Under the pieces are notes generated by a model. The model was not told where the DNA came from, made no database searches, and saw only the letters and a list, made by a program, of their open reading frames with translations. Below, one piece after another: positions 8,800 to 19,670 of a stretch of 37,762 nucleotides of DNA. Within the stretch, counting starts at the first letter, position 1. The number at the start of each line of letters is the position of its first letter. The translations under genes and the position numbers were made by a program. This DNA comes from Gnetum montanum (lineage: Eukaryota; Streptophyta; Gnetopsida; Gnetales; Gnetaceae), in assembly GCA_015680685.1 (NCBI GenBank), contig MNCI01013742.1, positions 384,553 to 422,314 on the forward strand. Direction: 5' to 3'.

Positions 8800-9860
8800 G
8801 TATCATTTGCTTTTGCTGCTCAAGTGCTGCAGCGACGTGATTTTCTGTGGCATTTTGTCGTTCACCCCTTTTTTAAAAATAAAAATAAAACTGTTTTTCG
8901 TAGATATGGACCATCGACACTTAATCCCATGAAAAAATACAAACGTTTTTTTTCAGCTAAAAAAAATTAATAATTAGGTGTGTTAGTTATTAGCGTTTAG
9001 GGTAGAGCAAACGTTTAATTTTCCCCGCTTCCTTTACACAAAGGAATATTGCTTGGTTTTCTTTTGTTTTGTTGGATGCAGGTTACAACGGCTATGGAAA
9101 ACTCCAAGAGGTAGAGGAGAAGGGAGGCGGCAGCAAAGGAAGGGGAGGGAAAATCAAGAACCGATAAAAACCTTCCCCATAATCATGGGGAACATCTTTG
9201 CAGTTTTTTTGCACTACTTGGAGCCACCATCAAACTTGAAAAATAAACTATAATCTCATTCAATGATTCTTTTCCCTTTTTCTTTCATTTTCTTGGACAA
9301 GTTTAGGTCCCTTCAAAAAATGGACCTAACCTACAAGTTGTACTTGAATAAGCCTTTTTTTGGTTTCTTGGTTTCTAGCGCAAAGCTCTAGTGGAAAGGG
9401 TTATCGTCTAGAGGTGTCGGCTAGGAAACAACTCCAACAGGCTTCAAAGTTAGCAGTGAAAATTCAAGGCTCTATAATGAGCTAAGTTTTGTGTTCTTTT
9501 CTGTTTAGTTTCTCTTGTTCTTTCTGAATTGTAAATTTCAATTGTCATTTCAAACTGAATTGCAGGTCTGGATTTTCATTTTAAACTAGGTTTTGTATGG
9601 TTTTGAAACTTCACAAGAAGTAAGTTTCACATAAAAATTTGATGATATGGTCTTTATTTCAGCCATAGAATGTTTGTTATTCATTTCAATGCTATTTTCT
9701 TTAAATTCTAGTTATTTTTTTCCCAAGTTATGAATTTGTTACTATTATTGTTCAAACACTAGGTTTAATTTTAAAATTCTGCTCTTTAAAATTATTAGCA
9801 TTATTAAATATAATGGTTTCCATCTTTTAAAACACCATGTTGCCTTAACCAATTCGCTGA
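8800..9860 (+). other. spacer with two possible orphan terminal exons
   Basis: Mostly AT-rich with homopolymer runs. Two stretches look like terminal exons. From 9082, after TGCAG, a frame reads YNGYGKLQEVEEKGGG and a Gly/Lys-rich tail to a stop at 9165. From 9379, after a pyrimidine-rich stretch and TTTCTAG, a frame reads GKGYRLEVSARKQLQQASK, then LAVKIQGSIMS and a stop at 9483-9485. The second has a protein-like composition, but I cannot name its family and see no partner exons. Both may be chance or relic sequence. Confidence 0.25.
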
Positions 9861-10476
9861 GTTTTTTTTTGCTTCTGCCGCTACTGCGATGCCTCGTCTA
9901 ATCTGCGTTGCAAAAACCTTGGTCGGCCATGGCACGCTAGATAATCCGTTAAGCCAACGATCACATTGCACAACGTGAATAGCTTTTGTAGTAATTTTTG
10001 CTTGCCGCCGGAGGGTGGAATCACTACTGACCGTTACGCGTTGATATGGTGCTGCGTCCCAGCCCTAACAGAGGCAGCGAGCTACGCTCAGCCATTTTGG
10101 CTTTGATTTCTTCTAGAAGCTACGCAGCTTCGCCGTATTCCTTCATCCATTGATCTGCAGGCCCTAACATGATGATTTCAGATTTCTACTCTGCGTTTTT
10201 TCTCTTATGATCAAGCCGATTCCGCCCGTGATGCCCTAATTTCTTCTTCTTCTTCCTCCTGCTCGTGGCCACCTCTAATTTGATGGGATTTGTTGCTTTT
10301 GTGAGGCTGCAAGCAAGTTCAGAACCCTAAATAGACCTAGTTCATAAAAATCAACAAATTATTCAAGATTTTCAGTTGTGAACGAAGACACACACACTGG
10401 TGGTGAGGGTTTTCCTGCTGTCAAGGTAGCAGAACAGTGCTAGAAAAGTGCACGGCCCAGGGGTGGGCAAGTCGCA

Positions 10477-11560
10477 ATGATGGATTCATCACGTTCTGCT
10501 TTTCCTCAGGGAAGTTCATCTACCTCACCTCAAATTGATTTTCTTTTACCAGATGATATTTTTGAAGTAGTTTCTAAAGATTTCGCATCTCGTTTTTTTT
10601 TTTCAAATTTTGGGGTTTTTACTAAGGTCCCCAAGTTTAAACACTCAAGTCCATAGCCTTCTTTAGCCCCATGGCATTCAGGTTTCTCATGCTCGATACT
10701 ATGCTTGTCATTTCATTTTGGTAGAATTATCTGATGCCTCTCAGGTCAAAAAGGCTCTCTCTCAAAAAAATTTTCCAATAAAAAATGCAACCCTAATCGC
10801 ACGCACCTGGAGTTTTGACTTTAATGTCAAAGACCCGACTTTTAATATAATTTCTTGTTACGTGGAACTGCCCAATCTTCTACTCATTTCCTCATCTGTT
10901 GAGAGGGACATTGTGAGCACCCTGAGTCCTATTATTTCAAATCATTATACGACGATCAATGGAACTCAAATTCACCGTTATTGTATTGAACTGGATATAG
11001 CCCTTCGGAAGACCTCATTAACCCTCGCTGTTGGTGGAAAACTCTTCACCCAAAAAGTGGACTATTTTTACCTTCCAAACTCGTGTAGCTATTGTCACAG
11101 AGCCGAGCATCATATCTCAGTGTGTCCTATCCTAACCAGGAAGAAACAACCTGTAGCATCTTAGAAGACTTGTTCCCCAGTCACACCAGTAGGCCCACCC
11201 TCAGTATCCTTTAAATTCGGATCTCCTCCCCCAACAACTCCTCAATCCTCCTCTCAATCTAGCCTCTCCAAGCTACAGAAACAACAGTCAGGCACTCACA
11301 CCTCCACCCATGTCATCCCTTCAAACGTTGTCAAGAACTCATTCTCGAAGGATGAGTTCGTGGTGGCTAGTGGAAGGAAACGAGTCAAAGCTTCCTTTAT
11401 TTCTACTCCTCCCTCCAACTCCTCTTCACTAGATACTTCCATGGCCCTTGTCCCCACCAACAACTCCTTTGCCCTCTTGTCAGAAACAAAGGAAACTGAT
11501 ACTTCGACTTCCGAACCTTCCGTTGACCTCCCATCCAAACTACCCCTTGTTTCCCCATGA
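10477..11560 (+). pseudogene. LINE ORF1 (DUF4283-like, zinc knuckle)
   Basis: The likely start is the ATG at 10477 (MMDSSRSAFPQ). The frame is lost between a run of eleven Ts (10593-10603) and about 10690. It resumes in another frame with HARYYACHF, VELSDASQVKKAL and WSFDFNVKDP, the pattern of the DUF4283 nucleic-acid-binding domain of plant LINE ORF1. A CX2CX4HX4C zinc knuckle (C-SY-C-HRAE-H-HISV-C) lies at 11084-11125. One stop at 11159-11161 interrupts it. A Ser/Pro/Thr-rich tail then runs to TGA at 11558-11560. The normal role is to bind LINE RNA. The stop overlaps the ORF2 start as ATGA. Confidence 0.75.
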
Positions 11561-14500
11561 ATCTCCTTTCTTGGAATGTTCGAGGCCTTACTAGTACGCT
11601 TCGACGAAAGAGAGCAAGCAAATTTATATCTAGTCTTAATATGGTTTTTAATTTCATTCTCATTCAAGAAATTAAGATCTCAGCTGACCTTTTATCCTAT
11701 TCCACCCACTGGTTTTTTCCTCACTCCTCAATCCTAGCGACGTCCCATGCGAGTGGGAAAGGAGGCATGGCCATTCTCCTCTCACCCTACTGGAAAACTA
11801 AAATCCTTCAAAGTGGTTCTGATTCTAGGCATAGAGTTTCCTGGGCCACCTTCTCATCCCGGCATGGCCCTTTTAGCATTTGCTCGATATATGCCCCAAA
11901 TGACTCCACAGAACGGGCTCTCCTTTGGCAAGAACTTGCAACTTCTCTTCCTCCATTGCCTTGGATATTCGAAGGAGATTTTAATATGGTAGAATTCCCT
12001 CAAGATAAGCTCAGAGGGGTGTTTCTTCAACTACCTAATCTCGAGTATCAGACCTGGTCCACCTTTAAGAAAAGATTTTACCTCTCAGACGGGATAGACA
12101 ACTCCGCGTGCGTTCCCCTCCATAGATTTACTTGGAGCAATCTCCGTCTTGGGCAGGCTCGCATCTACAGCAGGTTAGATAGGTTCTATTTCTCCACCAT
12201 TTCCTTTTGGCAAGCCTTCTCTGCCACTACGGTTCATCACCATGCCACCTTATCCAACCATCTTCCTATCTCCATATCTATCAAGATTCATGGTAGCCCT
12301 GATCAACAAAAATTCCATCTTTTTAGACTACACAACAACTGTTTTTCTTCCCCAATTGCCCAACTTCTTCTATCCAACCTTTGGAATGCCAAACCTAGGC
12401 CCCTAAATTAGGTGGGTTGGATTAATTGGTGGCATCGTGCTTCATGTCGAGTGCGAAACTTTGCTTGTTCGTATGGTAAGACGGTGGCTGCTCAAGCCAA
12501 ACATGAATACAACAAAATTCACCTCACTATTGAACATGTCACTAATAAACTAGCTCAAGATCCCTTCAATACTCTAGTTTACAAGGAGCTAGCTAGAGCA
12601 CGCATTGCCTTCCAACATTGGGAAGTGTACCAAGCACAAAGTGCCTTAACTAAAAGTTGGCCCACTTGGTTAAATATTCAAGACGAACACTATAAGGAAT
12701 TTTTTAAACATCTTAATATTGCTTTCCCTTCGCATGCTATTGACAAAATCTCATGTGTGGTACCACCATTACTGACCACAATAGTATCGTCTCTTTTCTT
12801 AAGAACCACTACGAAACCATTTTTGTAGCTACCGCAATGGACATCTCTTCATTCAAGGCTGCCACCCCTGATTATCCTCGCCTTATTAATCCCACTATGC
12901 TACAAAGTCTTGACGCTAATATCACTCTCGCGGAGCTATAGGAGGCCTGTTCCAAGTTAAGTCGAGGAAAGGTTCCTAGTTATGATGGTTTTCTCGTAGA
13001 ATTTTTTCAAAATCATTGGGATTTGGTGGGAAAGAATCTTTTGCAGGTCATTAACGTGGCTCTCTTAATTGGTTCCCTTGGGCCCAATCTAAATCAAGGG
13101 GTAATTCGTCTCCTCCCCAAGTTTGGGGATCTAACTGATATCTCCAATTGGCGTCCCATAACTCTTCTCAATGTAGTGTATAAAATTTGGGTGAAGTGCC
13201 TTGCCTTACAGCTGAAAAAAATTCTTGGTCAAATCATATCTCCCNTTATGCCAAGGCTTATGACAACATTAAGTGGGATTTTATCTTGTAGACTATGACC
13301 AAACTTGGTTTTGGACCTAAGTTCTTGCATATGGTGAAATGCTTATTCTCAGATGCTACTGCAAGAATTGCCACTACCTTCGGCATTACCTCTCCCTTTT
13401 CAATACATAGGTCTGTGCGGCAAGGTTGTCCTCTCGCCCCCTATCCCTTTATCATCACATCAGACTTTCTTTATTATCAAATTAACCTGGACATTCAAAC
13501 TAAAGTTCTCACTGGGGTCTACCTTTCCTCCTCTCAACAACAGCTTCTTAATATGCACTTTGCCAATGACTCCTTTTTTCTAGTTCAAAACATAGCCACC
13601 AATTTGCACCGCCTCTTATCAAGGGTGGAGCAATATTGCACACTCTCAGGGTCCACAATTAATTGGAATAAATCCTCTGTTTATAGCTTTAAGGGCAATT
13701 ACAAACATGTGACCAACTATAATTGAAAGCGGCTTCAGGATCAAGACATCGTTAAGATTCTAGGAATCCCTTTCTGTTTTAGAGGTTCAACATCTATCCT
13801 TTGGGAGCAAGTTATTTATCGAATTTAAAAGAAACTCAACAAATGGAAAACTAAACCCCTCACACTTGCGGGTAAATACCTTGTATGTAAGTCCATATGT
13901 GCATCCACCCATGTGTATTACTCTTCGTGTTGGGCCCCCTCCCAAGCTGCCTACCAGAAGCTAGAATGGTTATTCCGTGACTTTATGTGGTCCTCCAAGA
14001 ATTCTTAGAAAGGCTTTCATCGTGTTGCTTGGAATATTATTACTCTCCCTAAGAATAAGGGTGGCTTAGGCCTTTTGAACTCCTATAAGCAAGGAATTAC
14101 CCTGGTTGCTAAGTGGTTGGTATAGCATTTAGATGCCTCGGATATTATAGGGACCCTCCTCCAATTAAGGCTTCATCAAGCATTTCCTAAAAATAAGCCC
14201 TTCTGGAAAGGCATCCATTTCGTCAATTGGATCCTTTCCCCCCTCACTATCATTCTTCCCGGATCTCATGTTTTCAAAAGCATTTGGAGGGCCTGACAAA
14301 TTCTACACACTCACATTGACTGGACTAATGTTAAAATCAACCCTACTATCCTCTCTAGAGTGTGTCCATGGTGGTTACCTCTATCGCCCGCTCCCCTTGC
14401 GATCACAAATGCTAAGGTGGCTACCTCGTGGTATCGAAAGGGTGTCATTTCCTTGAATTGTCTTAGGTTGGCTAGTCGTTGGATTTCAGGGGTCAAGTTT

Positions 14501-15350
14501 AACACTTTGTATGGGGAGTCGGTTGCAATGAACCATTGCCTAGTTCAGATTTACTCTTTTCTCCACGTTCACTGGCATCTTGATGTTACAGTGCAAAGCC
14601 TTTTTCATGGCCTTCAATGGCTTAATGGGGTTAAACTCTTACCCTACTGGCCATCTGTCCCCTTTCATCTCATGCATGACCCATTTGAAGTCATTCAATG
14701 TTGCAATAAGTATTGGCACAAACAAGAGTCAGAAACATTTTGGATCCCTCTCTTCCAACTTATTTGGAAACTTTCAACCCTCCCCAAAATTAAGCAGTTC
14801 CTCTGGTGTCTCCTCCACCATGGTCTACCTATTGGAAAACGTTTAGGATATCTGGGGATTCCCAATCCCAATTGCCCTCTATGTGGTGGACAAGATGACT
14901 TTGTCCATGTATTTTGGCAATGTCCCTTTGCTCAACATGTGTGGCAGTGGGCTTCTAAAGCTTTTCCATCATACAAGCTATCTCAAGAGGATGCCATATT
15001 CGGATTCTTAAACATTACTTTTGCTAATCTTAATTTTCTGTGGAAAGTTATTAGGCCTACTATTTTATATTATATTTGGAAGTGAAGATGCAATGTTCTA
15101 TTTCAAAAGATAGATTATTCTAATAAATGTTTGCTTACTCGGTTGGAGAAGTTGCAGATCTTTCGCCTCACCCATTTTCAACTCACATCTCAAGCATCCA
15201 AGTTCAATCTGGACAGTCATCAATTGGTTCATCTCTTGCAGCTATGGGAAAGACCTGTGTGTTCCAGTTACACTTAGCATCAATAATCTCTGCAATGAAG
15301 CTTTTCCTTTTTATTATGTGGAGTCACCATTGGAACTCTCTCTATCCTTA
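11557..15350 (+). pseudogene. LINE ORF2 (endonuclease, reverse transcriptase, zinc motif)
   Basis: From ATG 11557 the endonuclease domain is clear: NLLSWNVRGL, IQEIK, GDFNM, SRLDRF and SNHLP. The usual QETK and SDHLP are changed, and the aspartate-to-asparagine change in the last hits a catalytic position. A stop at 12409, a frameshift near 12750 and a stop at 12939 follow. The reverse transcriptase begins at about 12960 (GKVPSYDGF, ISNWRPITLLNVVYK). It is interrupted at the N at 13245 and resumes with FAKAYD, RQGCPLAP and FANDSF, where the family has FADD. After the N one frame persists for about 2 kb with only stop codons. A CX2CX7HX4C zinc motif lies at 14873-14923, and the end is near 15350. 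Confidence 0.85.
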
Positions 15351-15579
15351 ATTGAGAGCTCTTTGCCTCATCTAATTCTATGTCATTCTATTTTGTAACA
15401 AGCCAGTATGTGCGGACATTTGGTTGTGCCCCAACTTGGGTTTCCTCCTTTAATACTCGTTTATTTCTAAGGCGTTTCCCGAGTGTCATTCACAATGTTG
15501 TCGTTTTCCCTTTCCTTTAACCCTATGACTTATTCAAGTTGTTGTAATTGATGCACCTTTAATTTCAATAAAACTTCTT

Positions 15580-16860
15580 TTCGGGTCCGACACCCCACCC
15601 CACTTTATAAAATGAGTTTTCCAAGGTGTTCGTGATCCATATTTATGCATCAACACCACCAATGAGGAAAGAATGACCTTTGATTGTGGATATTTAGTGC
15701 AAAAATCAGAGCTATCACGTTAAGATTTTCAAAGTAAAATGAGGGATGCTAATAACATAAGGCATAAACAACGTTAATAAAGTTGGAATCATGCTTCGGC
15801 CACGTAAAACGATGCCGTCCTTGCCTGATTCTTAATATACAGGCACGAGATATAACATTTTCTAACCCAAAAGCAGTAGCATTTATATATATTTATCTTG
15901 CATATTTCAAAAGAACAAAAGTTGTTTAATTTTAAAGTGTCATATCAAGGAGAAACATGGTTGTCAGATATCAAATAGTAGTTGATGATACACCACGTGT
16001 TCGTGAGTGTCAAGCGATTGAATGTACCTAGACGCTTTTTCTTTCTCTTTCGTAAAACGTTTACTTACGTAGAAGAATAGAAGAGCATCCATCATTTAAA
16101 TTATGTTGTCAAATAGAATTGTATACTGCATCATTATCATCATCAACACGAAATGAAAAGAAATCCACGGACACGGACGCGGACTACTGCACAAGGCATC
16201 TGTTACATGATTTTTGCTTTCCCTCTGGTTTAAAAAAATGAACAACAGCAATTATTCCTTAAGTGCCCACCAAGCAACCCACAAACCAAAATTTAATTGT
16301 TGATTTAAGTCGAACGTATGTGTGTTTTGTAACTCATTCGTTTGTATGTTTGTTATGTGCAGTGTATTTAAAATATTATCATGAATTGCTAGCATAGCTT
16401 AGACGAATGTGGAAAATATTATTGACATGTGTGTGGCCGTTTTTGATCTGAAAATATTGCCCAACTGCATTACTATAACCGACAGGCCACCAAAATACTT
16501 GTTTTGATAGTTTGCTATAAAGTAGGCAAACTATTAATTTTTATTGAAAGCAAGTACATTGTACCTCAAATGTTATACAAAGCGAAGCAAAACTCTCGTG
16601 AAAACGTATGATCAGAAAGTAGTTTGCCAATCCGTCCCGTTAAACGTTTGGTTTTGGTTTGATTTGTTTTTTTCTTAATTATGCAAATAATACCCAAAAA
16701 ATTATTCCATTTCAAATTAAAACTTTAAAGTTATTTTTTTTAGCGATCGGTCCTTGAAATAAAAAGTTTTGGGTACAAACGTCGTATGAGTTAGCCACCT
16801 CATGTACGATGAATAGTCAATTTCAAATCTTGGAGGGTAATCTTGGAGGGTATTGAAACC
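15580..16860. other. intergenic AT-rich DNA, no gene seen
   Basis: No coding frame, RNA gene or element end is recognised. A short GGACACGGACGCGGAC stretch near 16165 is the only notable non-AT sequence. Confidence 0.5.
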
Positions 16861-16904
16861 TCGAAAGAATTATAATATAGTTTAAATAAAATTTTATAGC
16901 TCAG

Positions 16905-16975
16905 CATTGCTCACTAGAATTTAACCAATGACTTAGAGTTTTCAAATCAAGAGTTTTAACACTAGGCTGATACTT
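16905..16975 (-). repeat. tRNA-derived SINE relic
   Basis: The minus strand reads TCAGCCTAGTG (A-box-like) then, about 30 bases later, TTGGTTAAATTC (B-box-like, decayed). It matches the relic at 17495-17544 over about 90 bases, including the flanking CTCA(A/G)CATTGCT word. Confidence 0.5.
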
Positions 16976-17494
16976 CATTGTTCTTGATTTCAAATCTTAA
17001 TAATTACTATATTATATTAAAATACCCAACTACAAATCTTGACAAGTACTAAATTATATTGAAAGGAAAAGTTACAAATACTCTTCAATCATGTAAAGTA
17101 AAGAAGAAAATTTGCATCAAACGAAAAGTAGCATCTTGTAATTGATTAACAACATGAACCTTTAGATACCAAACACTTCCTAATTACATATAAAAATTAG
17201 ATAGAATGTTATCAAGTTGGGTGATGAATTAGGGAATGAGGTTTCACTTTGTCCATTGAAAATAAGGAATATTAAGCTATTGTTTTGGCAAACACAGAAA
17301 AAGAGGATAAATGTAAGCTCTAAAAAATTGGAGTACAAAGTGACCTTGTTTGGCAAAAATGCAATAGGATTTGCAATGAAAGATATTATTATTGTTTGAT
17401 AGTGTTGGTTAGAACCCTAAAATAATTATAATAATATAGGTACACCCTAAGATATATAGTCCAATTAGAGCTTTATAACTCAACATTGCTTACG

Positions 17495-17544
17495 AAAATT
17501 GAACCCACGAATTTGAGTTTTCAAAAAGTCTTACCACTAGGCTA
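17495..17544 (-). repeat. tRNA-derived SINE relic
   Basis: The minus strand has TAGCCTAGTGG, a perfect match to the polymerase III A-box consensus, and 28 bases later GGTTCAATTTT, a near B-box. There is no foldable acceptor stem, so this is SINE-like and not a tRNA gene. Confidence 0.55.
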
Positions 17545-17689
17545 ATACCATGTTGTTGGATGATGGGGTAGTACAAGGGGGTGTAGGAACTAAAGCTAGA
17601 TAACTCTATGTACTCCTATGACATATAACCAACATGAAACTTTCGTTGAACTTAATCAAAACACAATGGTATGTTAGATTAACATACTT

Positions 17690-17757
17690 ATTGGAATGGA
17701 ACCAATGGTTTGCAAACCATAAGCCATATGCTTTAACCAATTGAAAATGCCTCACCG
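17690..17757 (-). repeat. tRNA-derived SINE relic
   Basis: The minus strand reads AATTGGTTAAAGCATATGGC and later CCATTGGTTCCATTCC. It lines up base for base with the plus-strand relic at 27403-27475 (TTTGGTTAGAGCATGTGGC ... CATAGGTTCAAATCC), including the anticodon-arm region. Confidence 0.6.
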
Positions 17758-18034
17758 ATAAGTGATGGGGTAGTATAACTCAAAACTATTTAATTATATG
17801 TAACCTTGGGTCACAAGTTTGATTCTACCAAGTAGTAATTAGTTATAAACTTCTATAAATCTTGGGGTGTACCTATGTTTTAATTATTCTAGGTTACAAC
17901 ACCCCAAAACTATTTAGTTATATGTACTTTCAATATACATAATCAACATAGTACTTTAGTACGACTTAAATACAACATAAAGGTGTTTTGAATTTGTAAC
18001 CTTTTGCTTCTATACAACTTGTGAGATATTAGGG

Positions 18035-18105
18035 GGCATTGTTCACTTTGTTAGAATGTATGGTTTGTGATGTGCAAGTCACAAGTTCAATCCCAAGGGC
18101 CATGC
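18035..18105 (+). repeat. tRNA-derived SINE relic
   Basis: CACTTTGTTAGAATGTATGG is followed by CACAAGTTCAATCCCAAGGG, the same arrangement as the relics at 17690 and 27403. A further B-box-like fragment (CACAAGTTTGATTCTACC) lies near 17812. From 18110 to 18600 no gene is recognised. Confidence 0.5.
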
Positions 18106-18634
18106 GAATTTGGTATTGTTACATTCATCTATAACTCTCCTATACTATTTTGTTATTCATACATTATTTTTGGAGTAGCTATGCCTATCATTCGAGTTTG
18201 GGTGTAGTTACTCAAAAGAGGCAAGGCTTTTGGTCATGCACGAAGTGCCCCTCCTAGGACCTCACCTTGACGAAATGAGCATTGTACCTCTCAATGATGA
18301 TCCTTCTTATAATATGCCATTTTAAAGATAATTATATTAGCTTTGGCTCTCTCATGTTGATGTGACAAAGACACTTCCTCGAGTTAGCTTGGAGGCATGT
18401 TACAAGCATACATAGTGCAATTGAATATTCTTTGAAAAAAAAAAGCCAAGCCAAGTCAAACTTGATCGGTAAACATGGGTTTTTTGAGGTTAGTAGCACA
18501 ACCCATATGTGACTAACAAATGGAAAAGGTCCCACCATAAGACTACTCCATTGCCGCCACCCACAAGAAACGTAGGCAAGAATTGAATCCACAAAAGATG
18601 AGTATCCGTAAGCATGATTTTTGATAGATTTAAC

Positions 18635-18649
18635 TTACGTGACGTCGCG
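18635..18649 (+). promoter_or_regulatory. tandem ACGT-core elements upstream of SKP2A
   Basis: TTACGTGACGTCGCG contains two ACGT cores, one in an ACGTGAC (G-box/ABRE-like) and one in a TGACGTCG (TGACG/CRE-like) context. Plant bZIP factors bind such sites. It lies about 870 bases upstream of the first splice donor. Use in this gene is inferred from position only. Confidence 0.4.
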
Positions 18650-19139
18650 TTCTCACCATACCTGTGACATTATGCAGTGCCAAGTATCAGCAAGATGTTG
18701 TACAGCACTTGGATTTTGTACTTGGACTGGTATCTGTGTCAATCTCACTGACGCACACTGCGTTCAACTCCTCCAAATATCCTGCCAGCCACTCAGCCAG
18801 CCAGCCCACGGATAATTACCATATTTTAATGCTATCGTTATTGGAAATTCGTTTACCTTTCTACCGAGAGTTCCACCTTGATATTTTATTCATTCATACT
18901 TTGATATTCCCGGTTAATCTTGAATAAAGTTTTAGGTTCCAAATATGGTGGGCCGGGCCCACGCGGGACATCGGGACGTACCGGTGGAAGTTTGGATGGA
19001 GGAGGTGACGACACGTAAGCAAATACCAGCACGATATCATGAATGTAAAATAGAAAAAGGAGTGATTCGACTGGACGGAGAGGATGGAAAGCAAAGGCAA
19101 GATTAAAGAAAACGACAGGCAAGCCACGGAATTGCCGCC

Positions 19140-19518
19140 TCTGTTTTCTTAATTATTTTTCTTCTTTTTCTGTGCGTGTGTTGTGTCGTCACAAGCTGTG
19201 AACTCACCTTTTAGGCGCGGCGCAGTTTTTCCGCCGAACCGAAGCGAAGCGAAGAGAAGTGAAGCAAAGTAAAGCAAAAACAAATAGAAAAGAAAACGGA
19301 ACAGTACTTTTGCATTCATAAAGCCGGACCGACGTTTCCAGCAATCGCTGTACAAGCATACATACGCTAGCAACAAGAAGAAGAAGAAGAGCAGGAGACT
19401 TTGTCGTATTTTTCCTCTCTTCTTGTTTCTGTTTTCCAAGTCGGTCCGTCTACATCAGCGTAGAACACAACGTGCGGTTGCTTCCTCCTTCGTGATAATT
19501 AGAGACGTTTGTGTGCAG
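19140..19518 (+). promoter_or_regulatory. SKP2A: proximal promoter and 5'UTR exon of SKP2A
   Basis: The sequence turns GC-richer and contains CT-rich and AG-rich tracts, including a GAAGC-type run at 19243-19280. A strong splice donor, GTGTGCAG|GTATGT, ends the putative non-coding exon at 19518. No clear TATA box is seen, so the transcription start is unknown and the exon's 5' limit within this span is a guess. Confidence 0.4.
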
Positions 19519-19606
19519 GTATGTTTTCGTATCTTTTTCCTCGTTCGTTCGCAGCCGTGTTAGCAAGGGTTTGAATTTATTCATTCGTGGCCAAGGTTTT
19601 TCTTTC

Positions 19607-19670
19607 GTTTGGTCCTTCTATTGAGGAGGAGGAGGAGCGTTTGGTCCTTTTATTGAGGAGGAGCAGGAGC
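19607..19670 (+). repeat. 32-bp tandem duplication in the leader intron
   Basis: Copies 19607-19638 and 19639-19670 both begin GTTTGGTCCTT and continue TATTGAGGAGGAG. They differ at two positions. Both carry GAGGAG-rich ends. Confidence 0.85.

Larger units (their letters stand above)
9860..15580 (+). mobile_element. L1-type LINE, nearly full length, inactive
   Basis: A GC-richer 5' leader (about 9860-10476) is followed by ORF1 (gag-like), an overlapping ORF2 (endonuclease, reverse transcriptase, zinc motif) and a 3' UTR ending near AATAAAACTTC at about 15570. This is the order of plant L1-type LINEs. No poly(A) tail or target duplication is visible, so both ends are approximate. Both ORFs carry stops and frameshifts, and a single N at 13245 sits in a gap of the reverse transcriptase. 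Total length of about 5.7 kb fits the class. Confidence 0.8.
17406..17898. repeat. imperfect inverted repeat, arms about 45-75 bases
   Basis: The left arm (17406-17482) contains AATAATTATAATAATATAGG and then TACACCCTAAGAT. The reverse complement of 17836-17898 contains AATAATTAAAACATAGG and TACACCCCAAGAT in the same order, with TTTATAACT further in on both. About 350 bases lie between. The structure resembles a fold-back or MITE-like element, but no target duplication was found and SINE relics lie inside and beside it. Confidence 0.45.

Noticed and set aside
19149-19439. 96-codon minus-strand frame rich in Phe/Leu
   Set aside because: It is the complement of the AG-rich tract in the SKP2A promoter/5'UTR, not a plausible protein.
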